64,000 bases of DNA from Providencia alcalifaciens DSM 30120 (lineage in GTDB: Bacteria; Pseudomonadota; Gammaproteobacteria; Enterobacterales; Enterobacteriaceae): the NCBI RefSeq assembly GCF_000173415.1, contig NZ_ABXW01000062.1:175119-239118 (forward strand), given 5' to 3'. The notes under the pieces are model-generated. The model searched no databases and was not told the origin of the DNA. It saw only the letters and a list, made by a program, of their open reading frames with translations. Numbering within the stretch: the stretch's first letter is position 1; each line of letters opens with the position of its first letter. This document shows positions 17,766 through 26,390 of this stretch, one piece after another. The position numbers and the translations under genes are program-made.

Positions 17766-20201
17766 TTAAGCGCGTTTGACTTCAACAAGGTTAGTATGTT
17801 GTGGTGTGCCTTTCGCCAGTGGAGAAGGAACATGGGAGGTTAGGGTGTTAATACAACCACCAACATCTAAACCTTCGGTATTCAATGTGCGCCATGCACC
17901 TTGAGGAACCGCAATCACACCGGGTAAGACGCGCTCAGTCACTTTGACTTTAATCTGAATACGCCCACGATCATTGAAAATTTCAGCTAAATCGCCGTTT
18001 TTCAAGCCGCGCTCTTGTGCATCAATTGGGTTGAGCCAGAATTGATGTGGAATGGCTTCGCGTAGCATAGCCACATTGTAATAGGTTGAGTGGACATGCC
18101 CTTTGTCATGGAAACCGGTCATTAATAATGAGTGTTTCTTCTGCGCAGCTTGAGCCTCAACGCCTTCTCTATTCACACAATATTCAGGAATCGCTGGAAT
18201 ACGCTGACCTTCTGGTAATTCCCAGTTTTTCACACGTTCAGCTAGTTTTTCGGAGTAAATTTCAATTTTTCCAGATGGTGTTTTCAGTGGGTTATTCACT
18301 GGGTCATCACGGAAGTTTTTCAGTGCAATGTTTTCGGCACTATTAAGGAATTTACGATCAATAATTCCCGCACCATCAGTTTCACTAAATTCTGGCAGAT
18401 GAGGCATTTTTTCGCGAGTTTTGTTGTAGCAAAACTCAATCCATTCTTCGTAAGTACGTCCTTCAGTGAATTGGTCTTTAACGCCCATTTTCTCGGCGAT
18501 TTCGACTAATACATCGTAGTTTGGACGGTTTTCCCACAGTGGTTCAATGGCATTTTGTAGGCGAACCAGATAGTGGTAAGCCCCACTCGCGTAGGAGTTA
18601 TTGATTAAATCGTTAGTTTCGACAGTGGTCACATCCGGTAAGAGTAAATCAGCATATTTTGCCGATGGGGTATCATGGTTATCCCAAACAAGAATAAACT
18701 CACATTTAGATTCGTCGGACAGAATTTCATGGGTTTTATTCAGGTCACCATGTTGGTTACCAATGACGTTACTGGAATAACACCACATAAATTTGATGTC
18801 ATTATTCAGTTTATCAACGCCTTTAATTCCGGCATTTTCCGCCGTTAACTCTTTTCCGCGAACAATCGCTTCAGACCACATGTAGGTTGGGATCAGGGCT
18901 TTTACTGGATTTGGTAAACCGAATCCAGCGACAGGGTAAGCATAACTGTTTCCCCATAAACCAGTGTTAGTACCGGAACGCCCAATATTACCAGACATAA
19001 TTGGCAGCATCATGATTGAACGACACGCTTGCTCACCATTTTCAGTACGTTGTAAACCCCAACCTTGAGAAATCCACGCATGTTGAGCGTTACCAATTTC
19101 ACGGGCTAACTGAATAATGCGAGAAACAGAGATACCCGTTAATTTACTTGCCCACTCAGGGGTTTTGGCAATGCCATCTGGACCATGACCTAAAATATAA
19201 TCTTTGTACGAAGCATTACGTGGTGCCGAAGCAGGTAGGGTTGATTCATCCCAGCCCACACAATAATTTTTCAGGAACTCTTCGTCAGTTAAACCTTCTT
19301 GGATCATCACATAACCCAGTGCTGCCACTAATGCGGCATCAGTACCTGGATAAATAGGGATCCATTCAGCACCCAGTGTCGTGACGCTGTCGGTACGACG
19401 TGGGTCGATGATAATGACTTTCGCTTTGCTCTTATCTAGTGCATTCAAGGTTTCATAAAACTGACCGCCACCGGACATACGGGTTTCAGCCAAGTTGTGG
19501 CCAAACATGACAACAAGATCAGAGTTTTGAATTTCAGATAAATAAGACTCTTCGACACTACCGTACACATAAGGGGTAATTTCCATTAATTGTGCGTAGG
19601 AGTAAGTGCCGTAGTCGCCTAAAAAACCGCCAGTTAAGCTGAGTAGGCGTTTGCAGGCAGCACGACCGTGTAAATTGGCGCCCGTTGAACCGGAACCATA
19701 TTGATAGTAAATCGCATCGCTACCGTATTTATCGATGGTGTATTTCAGTTTTTCAGCAATGATGGTGGTCGCCTCATCCCAGCTGATTTTTTTGAATTTA
19801 CCTTCGCCACGTTTACCTACACGCACCATTGGGTATTTTAAGCGGTCTGGATTATACGTTTTCCAGCGAACAGAACGACCACGTAAACAAGGGCGAATTT
19901 GGTGCTCTCCCAGTGTTGAATCGTCATACATGGTTTCATTGGATATGCGGCTGATGACGCCATCTTTAACATGAACTTTAAGAGGACAACGGCTCCCACA
20001 GTTCACTAAGCAAGCGCTATAGCTGATTTTTTCACTGACTTCATCTGGCATGATGGCTGGTGTTTTTGCTTGAGCAGCAAAAGGCAGAGTGATTGAGCCT
20101 GCAATAGCGGCTGCACCCGCTACGGTTGCGGAGGTCTGAAGAAACTCCCTCCTGCTCAGTTCTGCGAATTGAGTATTTGTTTTATTTTTATGCATTGACA
20201 T
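17766..20201 (-). CDS. dmsA: DMSO reductase catalytic subunit DmsA (molybdopterin)
   Basis: An 811-residue protein (E. coli DmsA has 814). A twin-arginine leader (SRREFLQTSATVAGAAAI) ends at AQA near residue 46. Then come a [4Fe-4S] motif (ACLVNCGSRCPLKV...RPCLRGRS), the molybdopterin domains with YYQYGSGSTG and VVMFGHNLAETRMSGGG, and a C-terminal dinucleotide-binding domain. It reduces dimethyl sulfoxide and similar N- and S-oxides as terminal electron acceptors under anaerobiosis. It leads a dmsABC-dmsD operon, and an FNR box lies 65 bases upstream, in line with oxygen control. Confidence 0.93.
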   Translation of the reverse strand: MSMHKNKTNTQFAELSRREFLQTSATVAGAAAIAGSITLPFAAQAKTPAIMPDEVSEKISYSACLVNCGSRCPLKVHVKDGVISRISNETMYDDSTLGEHQIRPCLRGRSVRWKTYNPDRLKYPMVRVGKRGEGKFKKISWDEATTIIAEKLKYTIDKYGSDAIYYQYGSGSTGANLHGRAACKRLLSLTGGFLGDYGTYSYAQLMEITPYVYGSVEESYLSEIQNSDLVVMFGHNLAETRMSGGGQFYETLNALDKSKAKVIIIDPRRTDSVTTLGAEWIPIYPGTDAALVAALGYVMIQEGLTDEEFLKNYCVGWDESTLPASAPRNASYKDYILGHGPDGIAKTPEWASKLTGISVSRIIQLAREIGNAQHAWISQGWGLQRTENGEQACRSIMMLPIMSGNIGRSGTNTGLWGNSYAYPVAGFGLPNPVKALIPTYMWSEAIVRGKELTAENAGIKGVDKLNNDIKFMWCYSSNVIGNQHGDLNKTHEILSDESKCEFILVWDNHDTPSAKYADLLLPDVTTVETNDLINNSYASGAYHYLVRLQNAIEPLWENRPNYDVLVEIAEKMGVKDQFTEGRTYEEWIEFCYNKTREKMPHLPEFSETDGAGIIDRKFLNSAENIALKNFRDDPVNNPLKTPSGKIEIYSEKLAERVKNWELPEGQRIPAIPEYCVNREGVEAQAAQKKHSLLMTGFHDKGHVHSTYYNVAMLREAIPHQFWLNPIDAQERGLKNGDLAEIFNDRGRIQIKVKVTERVLPGVIAVPQGAWRTLNTEGLDVGGCINTLTSHVPSPLAKGTPQHTNLVEVKRA

Positions 20202-20265
20202 TGCCTATATGTAAATAACGTATTAGGTATGTTCAATATGTTAGGAAAAATCTCTACTTACTAAC

Positions 20266-20279
20266 ATGATATGCATCAA
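20266..20279 (-). promoter_or_regulatory. FNR box upstream of dmsA
   Basis: On the minus strand TTGATGCATATCAT fits the FNR consensus TTGAT-N4-ATCAA except for the last base. It lies 65 bases before the dmsA start codon, a proper distance for an FNR-activated promoter, and E. coli dmsA is FNR-activated. Confidence 0.75.
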
Positions 20280-20503
20280 CAATATCCTTGAAAAAATCAG
20301 GGTAAATATTTTTATTTATATAATTTATAAGGGTTTTTTTTGATGATAAGGTCCATTTTGTTTTGTTTTTATTATCAATCGTTATATTCTAAAATATATA
20401 ATGATAGAGTAGGATTGGCTAGAATTAGAGGGGTTTCCCCCTCTGGGTATGCTGACTAAGTTCACTAATCATTAAGTAGTATTTATAAGTTACCTATGAT
20501 GAG

Positions 20504-21754
20504 TTATTTAATTGTTGAATGACTGAGGAATCGAACATCATTACCGGTAGGTGATTGATGTATGTGTAGATTGAACTGAGGAAGAATCGAAAAAATATGG
20601 TCAAAAATATCCGATTGAATACGCTCATATTCCAACCAAACCGTGGTATTTGTGAATGCGTAGATTTCAATAGGAATACCATTTGAGTCTGATTCAAGTT
20701 GACGAACCATGATGGTCATATTTTTGTGAATCTGTGGGTGCGCACGTAAATACGCCTCAACGTAAGCTCGGAATGTCCCGATATTCGTTAGACGGCGTTG
20801 GTTAAGTGGAGTCGCTTTATCTTCAGGTAATGCAGAGTTATAGACCTGAATTTCAGAGACTTTCTGATCGAGATAAGGCTCAAGCAAGTTTGCCTTTTCA
20901 AGGTTTTTTATCTCTTCAGGCTGTAAGAAATGAATGCTATTGGCATCGATACGCAGACTACGTTTAATTCTTCGTCCTCCAGATTCTGTCATCCCTTTCC
21001 AGTTTTTGAATGAATCTGAAATTAATGCATACGTTGGGATAGTTGTGACAGTATTATCCCAATTACGGACCTTAACGGTAGTGAGCCCAATATCAATGAC
21101 TGCACCATCGGCCCCATATTTAGGCATTTCTAGCCAGTCACCAATGTTGACCATGTTGTTCGCAGAAAGCTGGATACCTGCAACTAACCCCATGATAGGA
21201 TCTTTAAACACCAACATCATCACAGCAGTCATTGCCCCTAAACCACTGAGGATAATCAACGGAGATTTTCCGATCAGTAGTGCGATGATCATAATAGAAA
21301 TTAAGACGGTAGCGATTAATTTGATACTTTGAAAAATGCCACGCAGAGGAAGATGCGCTGTTTTCGCCGCTCTTTGTAATATGCCTAATGTGATATCTAA
21401 GATGGAATAAATGGTTAACAAGCCAAAGAGTAAACACCATGCTTGAGAGGCCACATTTAACACCATCTGTGGCGTGGAACCAGAAGATAGCCACAAGGTG
21501 GATTGTATATTGACCACAATACCCTGAATAATAAAGGCAATGCGGTTAAATAAATTGTATTGCGTGAGTTGATGTTGCCAACCAGAACCCGCTTTTAGCC
21601 CCCGTTTTTCAATGCTAGGCAGCAGTATCTTGTGGAGGAACAAGTGCAAAATAAGGGCGACAATCAGTATCAACCCAAGGACCATTAAGAGAGAGGCGAG
21701 AGTGGCATAGTCTTGATTAAACTGGCGAGCCCAGTCGAGCAGTTGCTGCTGCAT
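20504..21754 (-). CDS. ybdG: Mechanosensitive channel YbdG (MscM, MscS family)
   Basis: A 416-residue protein that matches E. coli YbdG over most of its length from memory, including GIFQSIKLI, LLIGKSPLIILSGLGAM, VFKDPIMGLVAGIQLSANNM, GDWLEMPKYGADGAVIDIGLTTVKVRNWDNT and QSPTGNDVR near the C-terminus. Four N-terminal hydrophobic helices are followed by the pore-lining helix and the cytoplasmic MscS beta domain. It opens on mild osmotic down-shock. It is a single gene, divergent from the CigR-like gene. Confidence 0.9.
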   Translation of the reverse strand: MQQQLLDWARQFNQDYATLASLLMVLGLILIVALILHLFLHKILLPSIEKRGLKAGSGWQHQLTQYNLFNRIAFIIQGIVVNIQSTLWLSSGSTPQMVLNVASQAWCLLFGLLTIYSILDITLGILQRAAKTAHLPLRGIFQSIKLIATVLISIMIIALLIGKSPLIILSGLGAMTAVMMLVFKDPIMGLVAGIQLSANNMVNIGDWLEMPKYGADGAVIDIGLTTVKVRNWDNTVTTIPTYALISDSFKNWKGMTESGGRRIKRSLRIDANSIHFLQPEEIKNLEKANLLEPYLDQKVSEIQVYNSALPEDKATPLNQRRLTNIGTFRAYVEAYLRAHPQIHKNMTIMVRQLESDSNGIPIEIYAFTNTTVWLEYERIQSDIFDHIFSILPQFNLHIHQSPTGNDVRFLSHSTIK

Positions 21755-21934
21755 AAATTCTCCTTTATTGCGTTATCCATAAATGACGCCCCAGTATAAG
21801 CAAATAGGACTTAAGTTTGGCTGAAATTACTAACATTTACATAACATTACTGTGAATGAGTTATTTCTTATTGTTGGGCTAGAAGGGAAGACATATGGTT
21901 TGATGACTCTACATGGTTAGGAATTCACAATAAA

Positions 21935-22456
21935 ATGTATCCTGATAAAAGCGCCAAAAAATCGTTTATTTTGCAGTTTTTCTTACTGCCAGCACTGATG
22001 TGTGTACCGTTATTGTCTCATGCTTCGAATCATCAAGGGGACGAAGGGAATGGTCATCACAGAGGCGGTTATTATTATGAACATGATGATCATCACCATA
22101 AGCATCATAAGAAGCATAAACACAAAGGTAAAAAATATCACTGTGATACGGCAAAATACGCCAGTCGTTACGATAACTCGCTGGTGAGTATTAATATCAA
22201 TTTTGGCGATGTTCGTCCCGTTGCCATCAACTATGGGCTGGTGGGATATCAAGGGCTTCCGCCTGGAATTGAAAAACAAATTCGCAGAGGTAAGCCATTA
22301 CCACCGGGAATTGCTAAAAAAGCATTACCAGCCTCATTTAGCGCTTGTTTACCAAAATATTCAGGCTATGAGTGGCGGATGAGTGGAAAGGATTTGCTGC
22401 TTGTTGCGATGAAAACCGCGATAGTGGCGGAAATTATTGAAAATGTTTTTGAATAA
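21935..22456 (+). CDS. CigR/RcnB-like periplasmic protein with His-rich segment
   Basis: A 173-residue exported protein. A signal peptide (residues 1-30, hydrophobic LQFFLLPALMCVPLL, cut near SHAS) is followed by a strongly His-rich segment (residues 35-70, HDDHHHKHHKKHKHK) and the repeated phrase LPPGIEKQ...PLPPGIAKK that marks the RcnB/CigR family. Salmonella CigR restrains virulence gene expression and RcnB influences Ni/Co homeostasis; the role here is not known, but the histidines suggest metal binding. Divergent from ybdG. A terminator follows at once. Confidence 0.7.
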   Translation: MYPDKSAKKSFILQFFLLPALMCVPLLSHASNHQGDEGNGHHRGGYYYEHDDHHHKHHKKHKHKGKKYHCDTAKYASRYDNSLVSININFGDVRPVAINYGLVGYQGLPPGIEKQIRRGKPLPPGIAKKALPASFSACLPKYSGYEWRMSGKDLLLVAMKTAIVAEIIENVFE

Positions 22457-22483
22457 AAAAACGGCCTTAAAAAAGGCCGTTAG
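22456..22483 (-). terminator. Terminator for the 23-residue ORF and the CigR-like gene
   Basis: The stem AACGGCC / GGCCGTT is flanked by A runs and so reads as hairpin plus seven T on the minus strand. It lies about 66 bases downstream of the small ORF at 22549-22620 and directly after the CigR-like gene on the other strand, so it probably serves both. Confidence 0.7.
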
Positions 22484-22548
22484 CAAAAAATTTGCAAATA
22501 CTTGAATGAGGTAAATGAAAGGTTTGATTGACTATGGTTTAAAGCAAA

Positions 22549-22620
22549 TTACATAAAACGTTTAGACAGTAATTCAACAACTTCTTGCAGGTTAACGAAA
22601 AATTCTTTGATGCTTTTCAT
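22549..22620 (-). CDS. Small ORF of 23 residues with a strong ribosome site
   Basis: ATG (22618-22620) to TAA (22549-22551) encodes 23 residues, MKSIKEFFVNLQEVVELLSK then RFM. GGAG stands five bases before the ATG. The peptide is amphipathic with hydrophobic residues at regular helical spacing. It has a complete small transcription unit: CRP-like and FNR-like sites upstream and a good terminator downstream. I do not recognise it. It may be a small regulatory peptide or the visible part of a dual-function small RNA. Confidence 0.55.
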   Translation of the reverse strand: MKSIKEFFVNLQEVVELLSKRFM

Positions 22621-22640
22621 GTTCGCTCCGAATATTAATG

Positions 22641-22656
22641 TGTGATCTTGATCACG
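22641..22656 (-). promoter_or_regulatory. CRP-like site upstream of the 23-residue ORF
   Basis: TGTGATCTTGATCACG matches the CRP consensus TGTGA-N6-TCACA at all but the last position. It lies about 20 bases before the small ORF's start codon. A site so near the start could also act through repression. Confidence 0.6.
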
Positions 22657-22677
22657 TAGGAGCATTCTAGTTTTTTA

Positions 22678-22691
22678 TTGATCAAAGTCAA
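22678..22691 (-). promoter_or_regulatory. FNR-like site upstream of the 23-residue ORF
   Basis: TTGATCAAAGTCAA has the TTGAT-N4-ATCAA pattern with one mismatch (GTCAA). It is located 58 to 71 bases before the small ORF. The proposed CRP and FNR sites together would make the ORF responsive to carbon source and oxygen. Confidence 0.45.
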
Positions 22692-22779
22692 TAATCGACC
22701 AAAAGATATTTTAAATATTAAACTAATTTTTAATGCAGTGATTGTAAATTATTGTTTACATCCATGTTCATCAGTTTGA

Positions 22780-23355
22780 CTATTTGGTTTGCATGAACGT
22801 TTTACTTGATGAAATCGTCGCTAAATTTGTTAAGGCTTGCATACTCTGTTCGTGTAATTCCAGCGTTGCTGCGGCACATAAATCTTCCAGTACATGGCAA
22901 AAATACCCTAAGTCATGGGCTTGTCTCACGCTACTTTGAATTGCCATCATGGAACTGACGCCGCCAAAATGAAGGTGGGTAATGCCATTGTCATACAGCC
23001 ATTGGTGCAGTTTATTTCCAGCAAAAGCGGAAACACCTTTTTTAATCATGACGCGGTCATGCATGTGAACTTCTAATTCATCGACCCAGCTACATCCGTG
23101 TCCACTTAATTTCAAGGCACCGACTTGCTTTGCATGTTGAAATAACGGAGAGCCTAAAGGAATATCTTGATAATTATCGCTAAATCCGACCTTAATCCAA
23201 ATTACAGGAATACGCTGGTTGCGCGCGTAGCTCGCGACTTGATTGGCTTTTTCTACTATTTTTCGTGAAGTAACTTGCGGGTAACTACTGTTGGATAATC
23301 CATTTTTGCCAACAATATCGTTAATAAGATCAATGATGATGAGTGCGTGTGACAT
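22780..23355 (-). CDS. Isochorismatase-fold hydrolase-like protein, catalytic Cys absent
   Basis: A 191-residue protein of the isochorismatase-like (cysteine hydrolase) family. HALIIIDLINDI contains the usual Asp and VMIKKGVSAF the usual Lys. At the place where the nucleophilic cysteine normally stands (GVATDVCV in other members), the sequence is GVSSMMAI, with Ala. The E. coli YecD relative also lacks this cysteine. It may therefore be a non-hydrolytic member or use another mechanism. It is a single gene between the small ORF and the two-component system. Confidence 0.8.
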   Translation of the reverse strand: MSHALIIIDLINDIVGKNGLSNSSYPQVTSRKIVEKANQVASYARNQRIPVIWIKVGFSDNYQDIPLGSPLFQHAKQVGALKLSGHGCSWVDELEVHMHDRVMIKKGVSAFAGNKLHQWLYDNGITHLHFGGVSSMMAIQSSVRQAHDLGYFCHVLEDLCAAATLELHEQSMQALTNLATISSSKTFMQTK

Positions 23356-23481
23356 TATCGCCCCTTTTTGCGGCTAAGTAATTTAACGTAAAAAGGGGAT
23401 TGTAATATTTATTCTGGGTAAGGGATGTTAACTAAATAACATTATTTTAAATAAGGATATTATTTAAGCCCATTTATTCAA

Positions 23482-24849
23482 TTAAGGTAAATCAATAATA
23501 AATCCAATTCCTTTATTTTCTAATCCCTCGGTCACTTTTAATGTTGCACCAATTTTTGATGCTAAATTATAGGCAATAGATAATCCTAAGCCGCTGCCTG
23601 TTTCTAATGTTCCAGGAACGCGATAAAAACGAGAAAATAGATGTTCATGACTCTCTTTTGGAATGCCGCGACCATTATCTTGAATTGTAATTGTGGCACC
23701 AAAAGGCGTGATATCTTTCAGCGTTACTTTTATTTTAGCTTTTTCAGGCGAATATTTAATCGCATTTTCAAGTAAATTAGTAAACACATTACTGAGCGCT
23801 AATTTATCGGTGTCGACATAAAAAGATTCTGGGCTCGATAATTCAACATCAATATGTTTATTGAGTGCGTACGGGATATGGGATGAAATCAAATTACTGA
23901 TCAACATCGGTAAATCAACCTGTTCTTTACGTATTGAAAAATCTTCCGCTTCTAAGCGTGCAAGGTCAATTAATTGATGAGATAAGGACGCTGCACGCGT
24001 GAGTGTTTCCTTCATATCATTAATAATTTCAGCTTTCTCTTTGGGGTTATCAATATTCATTAACAGGTGTAATTGTGCAGTCACTGCCGCTATGGGGGTG
24101 CGCAGTTCATGAGCCGCATCTGCCATAAAGCGCTTTTCCCGCAAATTCGCCGCATCGACTCGTGCCATTAATTGGTTTATAGCGGAAATAATAGGTCGTG
24201 TTTCTTTATGTACGTCTTTCATTTCTATCGCCGTTAAATTTCCAGGCTGACGCGAAGAAATAACTTTGGCGACTTGTTTGATTGGACGAATACTAAAATA
24301 GGCAGTAATTAAGATAGCAATTAGCATTATTCCCAGAATAAAGGCGAGAGGAATTGCGGTTTCTTCGGCGGGGTTTCCAATTAATTTTCGACGTTCAAGG
24401 TAGGATTCCGCAATGACAACTTCGAGGGAGTGGTCGTCATCCCATGCGGAAGTAAAATGCCAATCCTTATATTGATTTGTGAGTTGTTCTACGGATTTTA
24501 ATGAAGGGTCAGATATTTTTTCACTATTTCGATATAACACATGTCCCTTGGGATCTCTGACGACCATGTAGGGCTTATAGCTGGTATCAATGCCGTTTTC
24601 CATCGCATCGGTATACATTTTTTGCAAAATAACCGCGAGTTTATCGAAATATTCAGGCGTGTCTGAAACCGTGCCTAATGTACGGGCGATACCTTGCGTG
24701 ACAATTTGCTGTTGTTGGTTAAATTCATCATCATTGACTAAATCAGGCAGGTAAAAAAATTGCAACCAGCCGACTAACAGCAGCCATAAAAAGATGACTG
24801 CGCCAACCTGAATACCAAATGTGTAAACAAGAAAGGATTTAATCTTCAC
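23482..24849 (-). CDS. Sensor histidine kinase (PmrB/QseC type)
   Basis: A 455-residue inner-membrane kinase. A first membrane helix (residues 10-30) and a second near 165-185 bracket a periplasmic sensor domain of about 130 residues; HAMP linker, H-box (AHELRTPIAAVTAQ, His near residue 248), N box and ATP lid (DNGRGIPKE, GSGLGLSIAYNLA) follow. It should phosphorylate the response regulator encoded upstream. The start codon is GTG at 24847-24849 and overlaps the regulator gene by 11 bases. The PmrA-like box in the promoter region makes PmrB the better guess than QseC, but the sensor ligand cannot be read. Confidence 0.85.
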   Translation of the reverse strand: MKIKSFLVYTFGIQVGAVIFLWLLLVGWLQFFYLPDLVNDDEFNQQQQIVTQGIARTLGTVSDTPEYFDKLAVILQKMYTDAMENGIDTSYKPYMVVRDPKGHVLYRNSEKISDPSLKSVEQLTNQYKDWHFTSAWDDDHSLEVVIAESYLERRKLIGNPAEETAIPLAFILGIMLIAILITAYFSIRPIKQVAKVISSRQPGNLTAIEMKDVHKETRPIISAINQLMARVDAANLREKRFMADAAHELRTPIAAVTAQLHLLMNIDNPKEKAEIINDMKETLTRAASLSHQLIDLARLEAEDFSIRKEQVDLPMLISNLISSHIPYALNKHIDVELSSPESFYVDTDKLALSNVFTNLLENAIKYSPEKAKIKVTLKDITPFGATITIQDNGRGIPKESHEHLFSRFYRVPGTLETGSGLGLSIAYNLASKIGATLKVTEGLENKGIGFIIDLP

Positions 24850-25513
24850 TAGATTGCGCTTCTTTTTTTAATAAATAACCAATACCGCGGATAGTAATAA
24901 TTCGGTCTTTACCAATTTTGCGGCGTAAATTATGAATGTGGACTTCAAGGGAATTACTCTCCACATCGTCTAAACCAAATAAACGTTGCTCTAAATCTGT
25001 TTTTCGGACGACATTATCCGCATTTTTAATTAATTCATACAGCAGCAAATATTCTTTACCGGAAAGTAATAATAATTGACCATCTAAAGTGACTTGGTGG
25101 TTTAACGGATTTAGTTGCAGATTATCTAATTGCCAAATTTCAGATGAAAAGCCAGCCATACGACGACTGATAGCTTTGACCCGAGAAATTAGCTCTGGCA
25201 TTTCAAATGGTTTTGTTAAAAAGTCATCAGCACCTGAATCTAAACTCGTTACTAAGTTATCCATTTTGTTGCGAGCAGTAAGAATAATAATAGGTATTGA
25301 TTCCCCTGATTGGCGCCATGCAATGAGCTCGTCTTGACCGTCTCCATCGGGTAAACCGAGGTCTAATAACATGACATCAAAATTACGAGACTGTAATTGT
25401 TGTTTAGCATCAGCCAATAATCTAACCCAGCAAGGATTAAAACCCGCTAGTTCTAGCCCTCGACATAACGCTTTTCCCAACTGAAGATCATCTTCTACCA
25501 ATAAAACATTCAT
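24839..25513 (-). CDS. OmpR-type response regulator (PmrA/QseB clade)
   Basis: A 224-residue regulator with a receiver domain (VEDD, phospho-acceptor Asp near 51 in LLDLGLPDGDG, and LTKPFE) and a C-terminal winged helix (LSGKEYLLLYELI and LEVHIHNLRRKIG...IRGIGYLL). The frame continues 14 codons upstream of a better ATG at 25511-25513, which has GAGGGAG as ribosome site. The pair is cotranscribed with the kinase. The four-repeat CTTAA box in its own promoter region (25579-25617) suggests it binds the PmrA/BasR-type sequence and regulates itself and the divergent small gene. Confidence 0.87.
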   Translation of the reverse strand: MNVLLVEDDLQLGKALCRGLELAGFNPCWVRLLADAKQQLQSRNFDVMLLDLGLPDGDGQDELIAWRQSGESIPIIILTARNKMDNLVTSLDSGADDFLTKPFEMPELISRVKAISRRMAGFSSEIWQLDNLQLNPLNHQVTLDGQLLLLSGKEYLLLYELIKNADNVVRKTDLEQRLFGLDDVESNSLEVHIHNLRRKIGKDRIITIRGIGYLLKKEAQSSED

Positions 25514-25578
25514 ATTTACTCCCTCTGGTGCGGAGTATAAGCAGACTGCTTCCACCCAGCAACTCGGATATTTGTCGC

Positions 25579-25617
25579 CTTAAGTATCCCTTAAGGTTGG
25601 TTTAACCAAATTTTAAG
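25579..25617. promoter_or_regulatory. Four-unit PmrA/BasR-like box between divergent genes
   Basis: CTTAAG (25579), CTTAAG (25590), TTTAAC (25601) and TTTAAG (25612) stand at an exact 11-base period, each separated by five bases. The consensus PmrA box is two YTTAAK units separated by five bases; here are four units. The box lies about 66 bases upstream of the regulator start and 58 bases upstream of the small gene at 25675, so it can serve both directions. Confidence 0.75.
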
Positions 25618-25674
25618 GTATGAAAACGTAAAACGAATAATATAGCATCAACAACCATAACAAGAGCCTTTACC

Positions 25675-25914
25675 ATGAAACAAGTTTATATTGAAGTGCC
25701 TCTATTTATCGTGATTATTTTTATCGCCATGGTGTTTATGGGGGAAAGTTTTAATAAGCCAAAAATGACATTTAACCATACAAAGTTAAATGAAGTTTCA
25801 TTATGCACTGAGACTAAGACCTGTTTAGTGGAAGCGCGGGTGCTTGAAATAAGTAAAGCGAAGCGTAACCCTGTCACCAAGATTAAATCCTATCTTCGAC
25901 AAAAACTCTATTAA
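25675..25914 (+). CDS. Small membrane protein, possibly a target of the two-component system
   Basis: A 79-residue protein with one strong N-terminal membrane segment (PLFIVIIFIAMVFMG), then a polar part with two cysteines (CTETKTCLVEARV) and a basic tail. I do not recognise the family. It is divergent from the response regulator across the four-unit PmrA-like box, so it is probably controlled by it. Small membrane proteins under PmrA control are known in Salmonella (PmrR), but there is no sequence resemblance to claim. Confidence 0.6.
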   Translation: MKQVYIEVPLFIVIIFIAMVFMGESFNKPKMTFNHTKLNEVSLCTETKTCLVEARVLEISKAKRNPVTKIKSYLRQKLY

Positions 25915-26062
25915 TGATTCTACCGGTGAGTAGATGGGGGATGGGGATATTTCAAGTACTTCGCACTATTCTAGAGTAGACAGAAAATAGTGTGAGTGGG
26001 GGGCTTGATCGTTTTTTACAATACAGCAAGTGATTCAAATTAAATCAAAAAATAACAAATTG

Positions 26063-26101
26063 AGAAATGGAAGAGCTATCACTGGACCTTCTTCCATTTC
26101 T
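26063..26101. terminator. Long-stem hairpin between convergent genes
   Basis: AGAAATGGAAG at 26063-26073 pairs with CTTCCATTTCT at 26091-26101. It stands between the small membrane gene and the convergent DinI-like gene. Plus-strand sequence after it is T-rich, so it may end the small gene's transcript. Confidence 0.4.
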
Positions 26102-26111
26102 TTCTGTTCAG

Positions 26112-26372
26112 CTAATCATCGGTATTTGTTTCCGGTAGCCAGCCGTCATCCATCCAAATTTCTTCTAAAATTTCTTCAATGCGTAATTTATCATCCGCAA
26201 TTTTTGTGCCTGAAATATTAATGGCTTGCTGAGAGCTAAAGCCTACACGAGTGACCATATCAGGGTATTGTGACTGTAGCTTGCGTAGAATCTCAGATTC
26301 TAATGCCTGTAGCACTAAGCCACTTGGTTTTTGTGGTGAATTTTTATCAAATAACACTTCGATGCGTAACAT
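26112..26372 (-). CDS. DinI-like SOS-response protein (second paralogue)
   Basis: An 86-residue DinI-like protein, MLRIEVLFDKN at the start and EEILEEIWMDDGWLP near the end, with the same SGTK turn as the paralogue at 965-1210. It is expected to modulate RecA filaments during the SOS response. A perfect LexA box stands 19 bases upstream of its start. It has no operon partner, unlike the other copy, and is probably the resident chromosomal one. Confidence 0.88.
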   Translation of the reverse strand: MLRIEVLFDKNSPQKPSGLVLQALESEILRKLQSQYPDMVTRVGFSSQQAINISGTKIADDKLRIEEILEEIWMDDGWLPETNTDD

Positions 26373-26390
26373 AGTAGCCTCTACTAAAGA

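Noticed and set aside
20427..20444. AGAGGGG/CCCCCTCT hairpin between ybdG and dmsA
   Set aside because: It has no T run on either strand and is not close to the stop of any gene pointing to it, so I did not call a terminator.
21966..22279. Open frames on the minus strand opposite the CigR-like gene
   Set aside because: They mirror the His-rich codons of the real gene, lack a ribosome site and have no family features.
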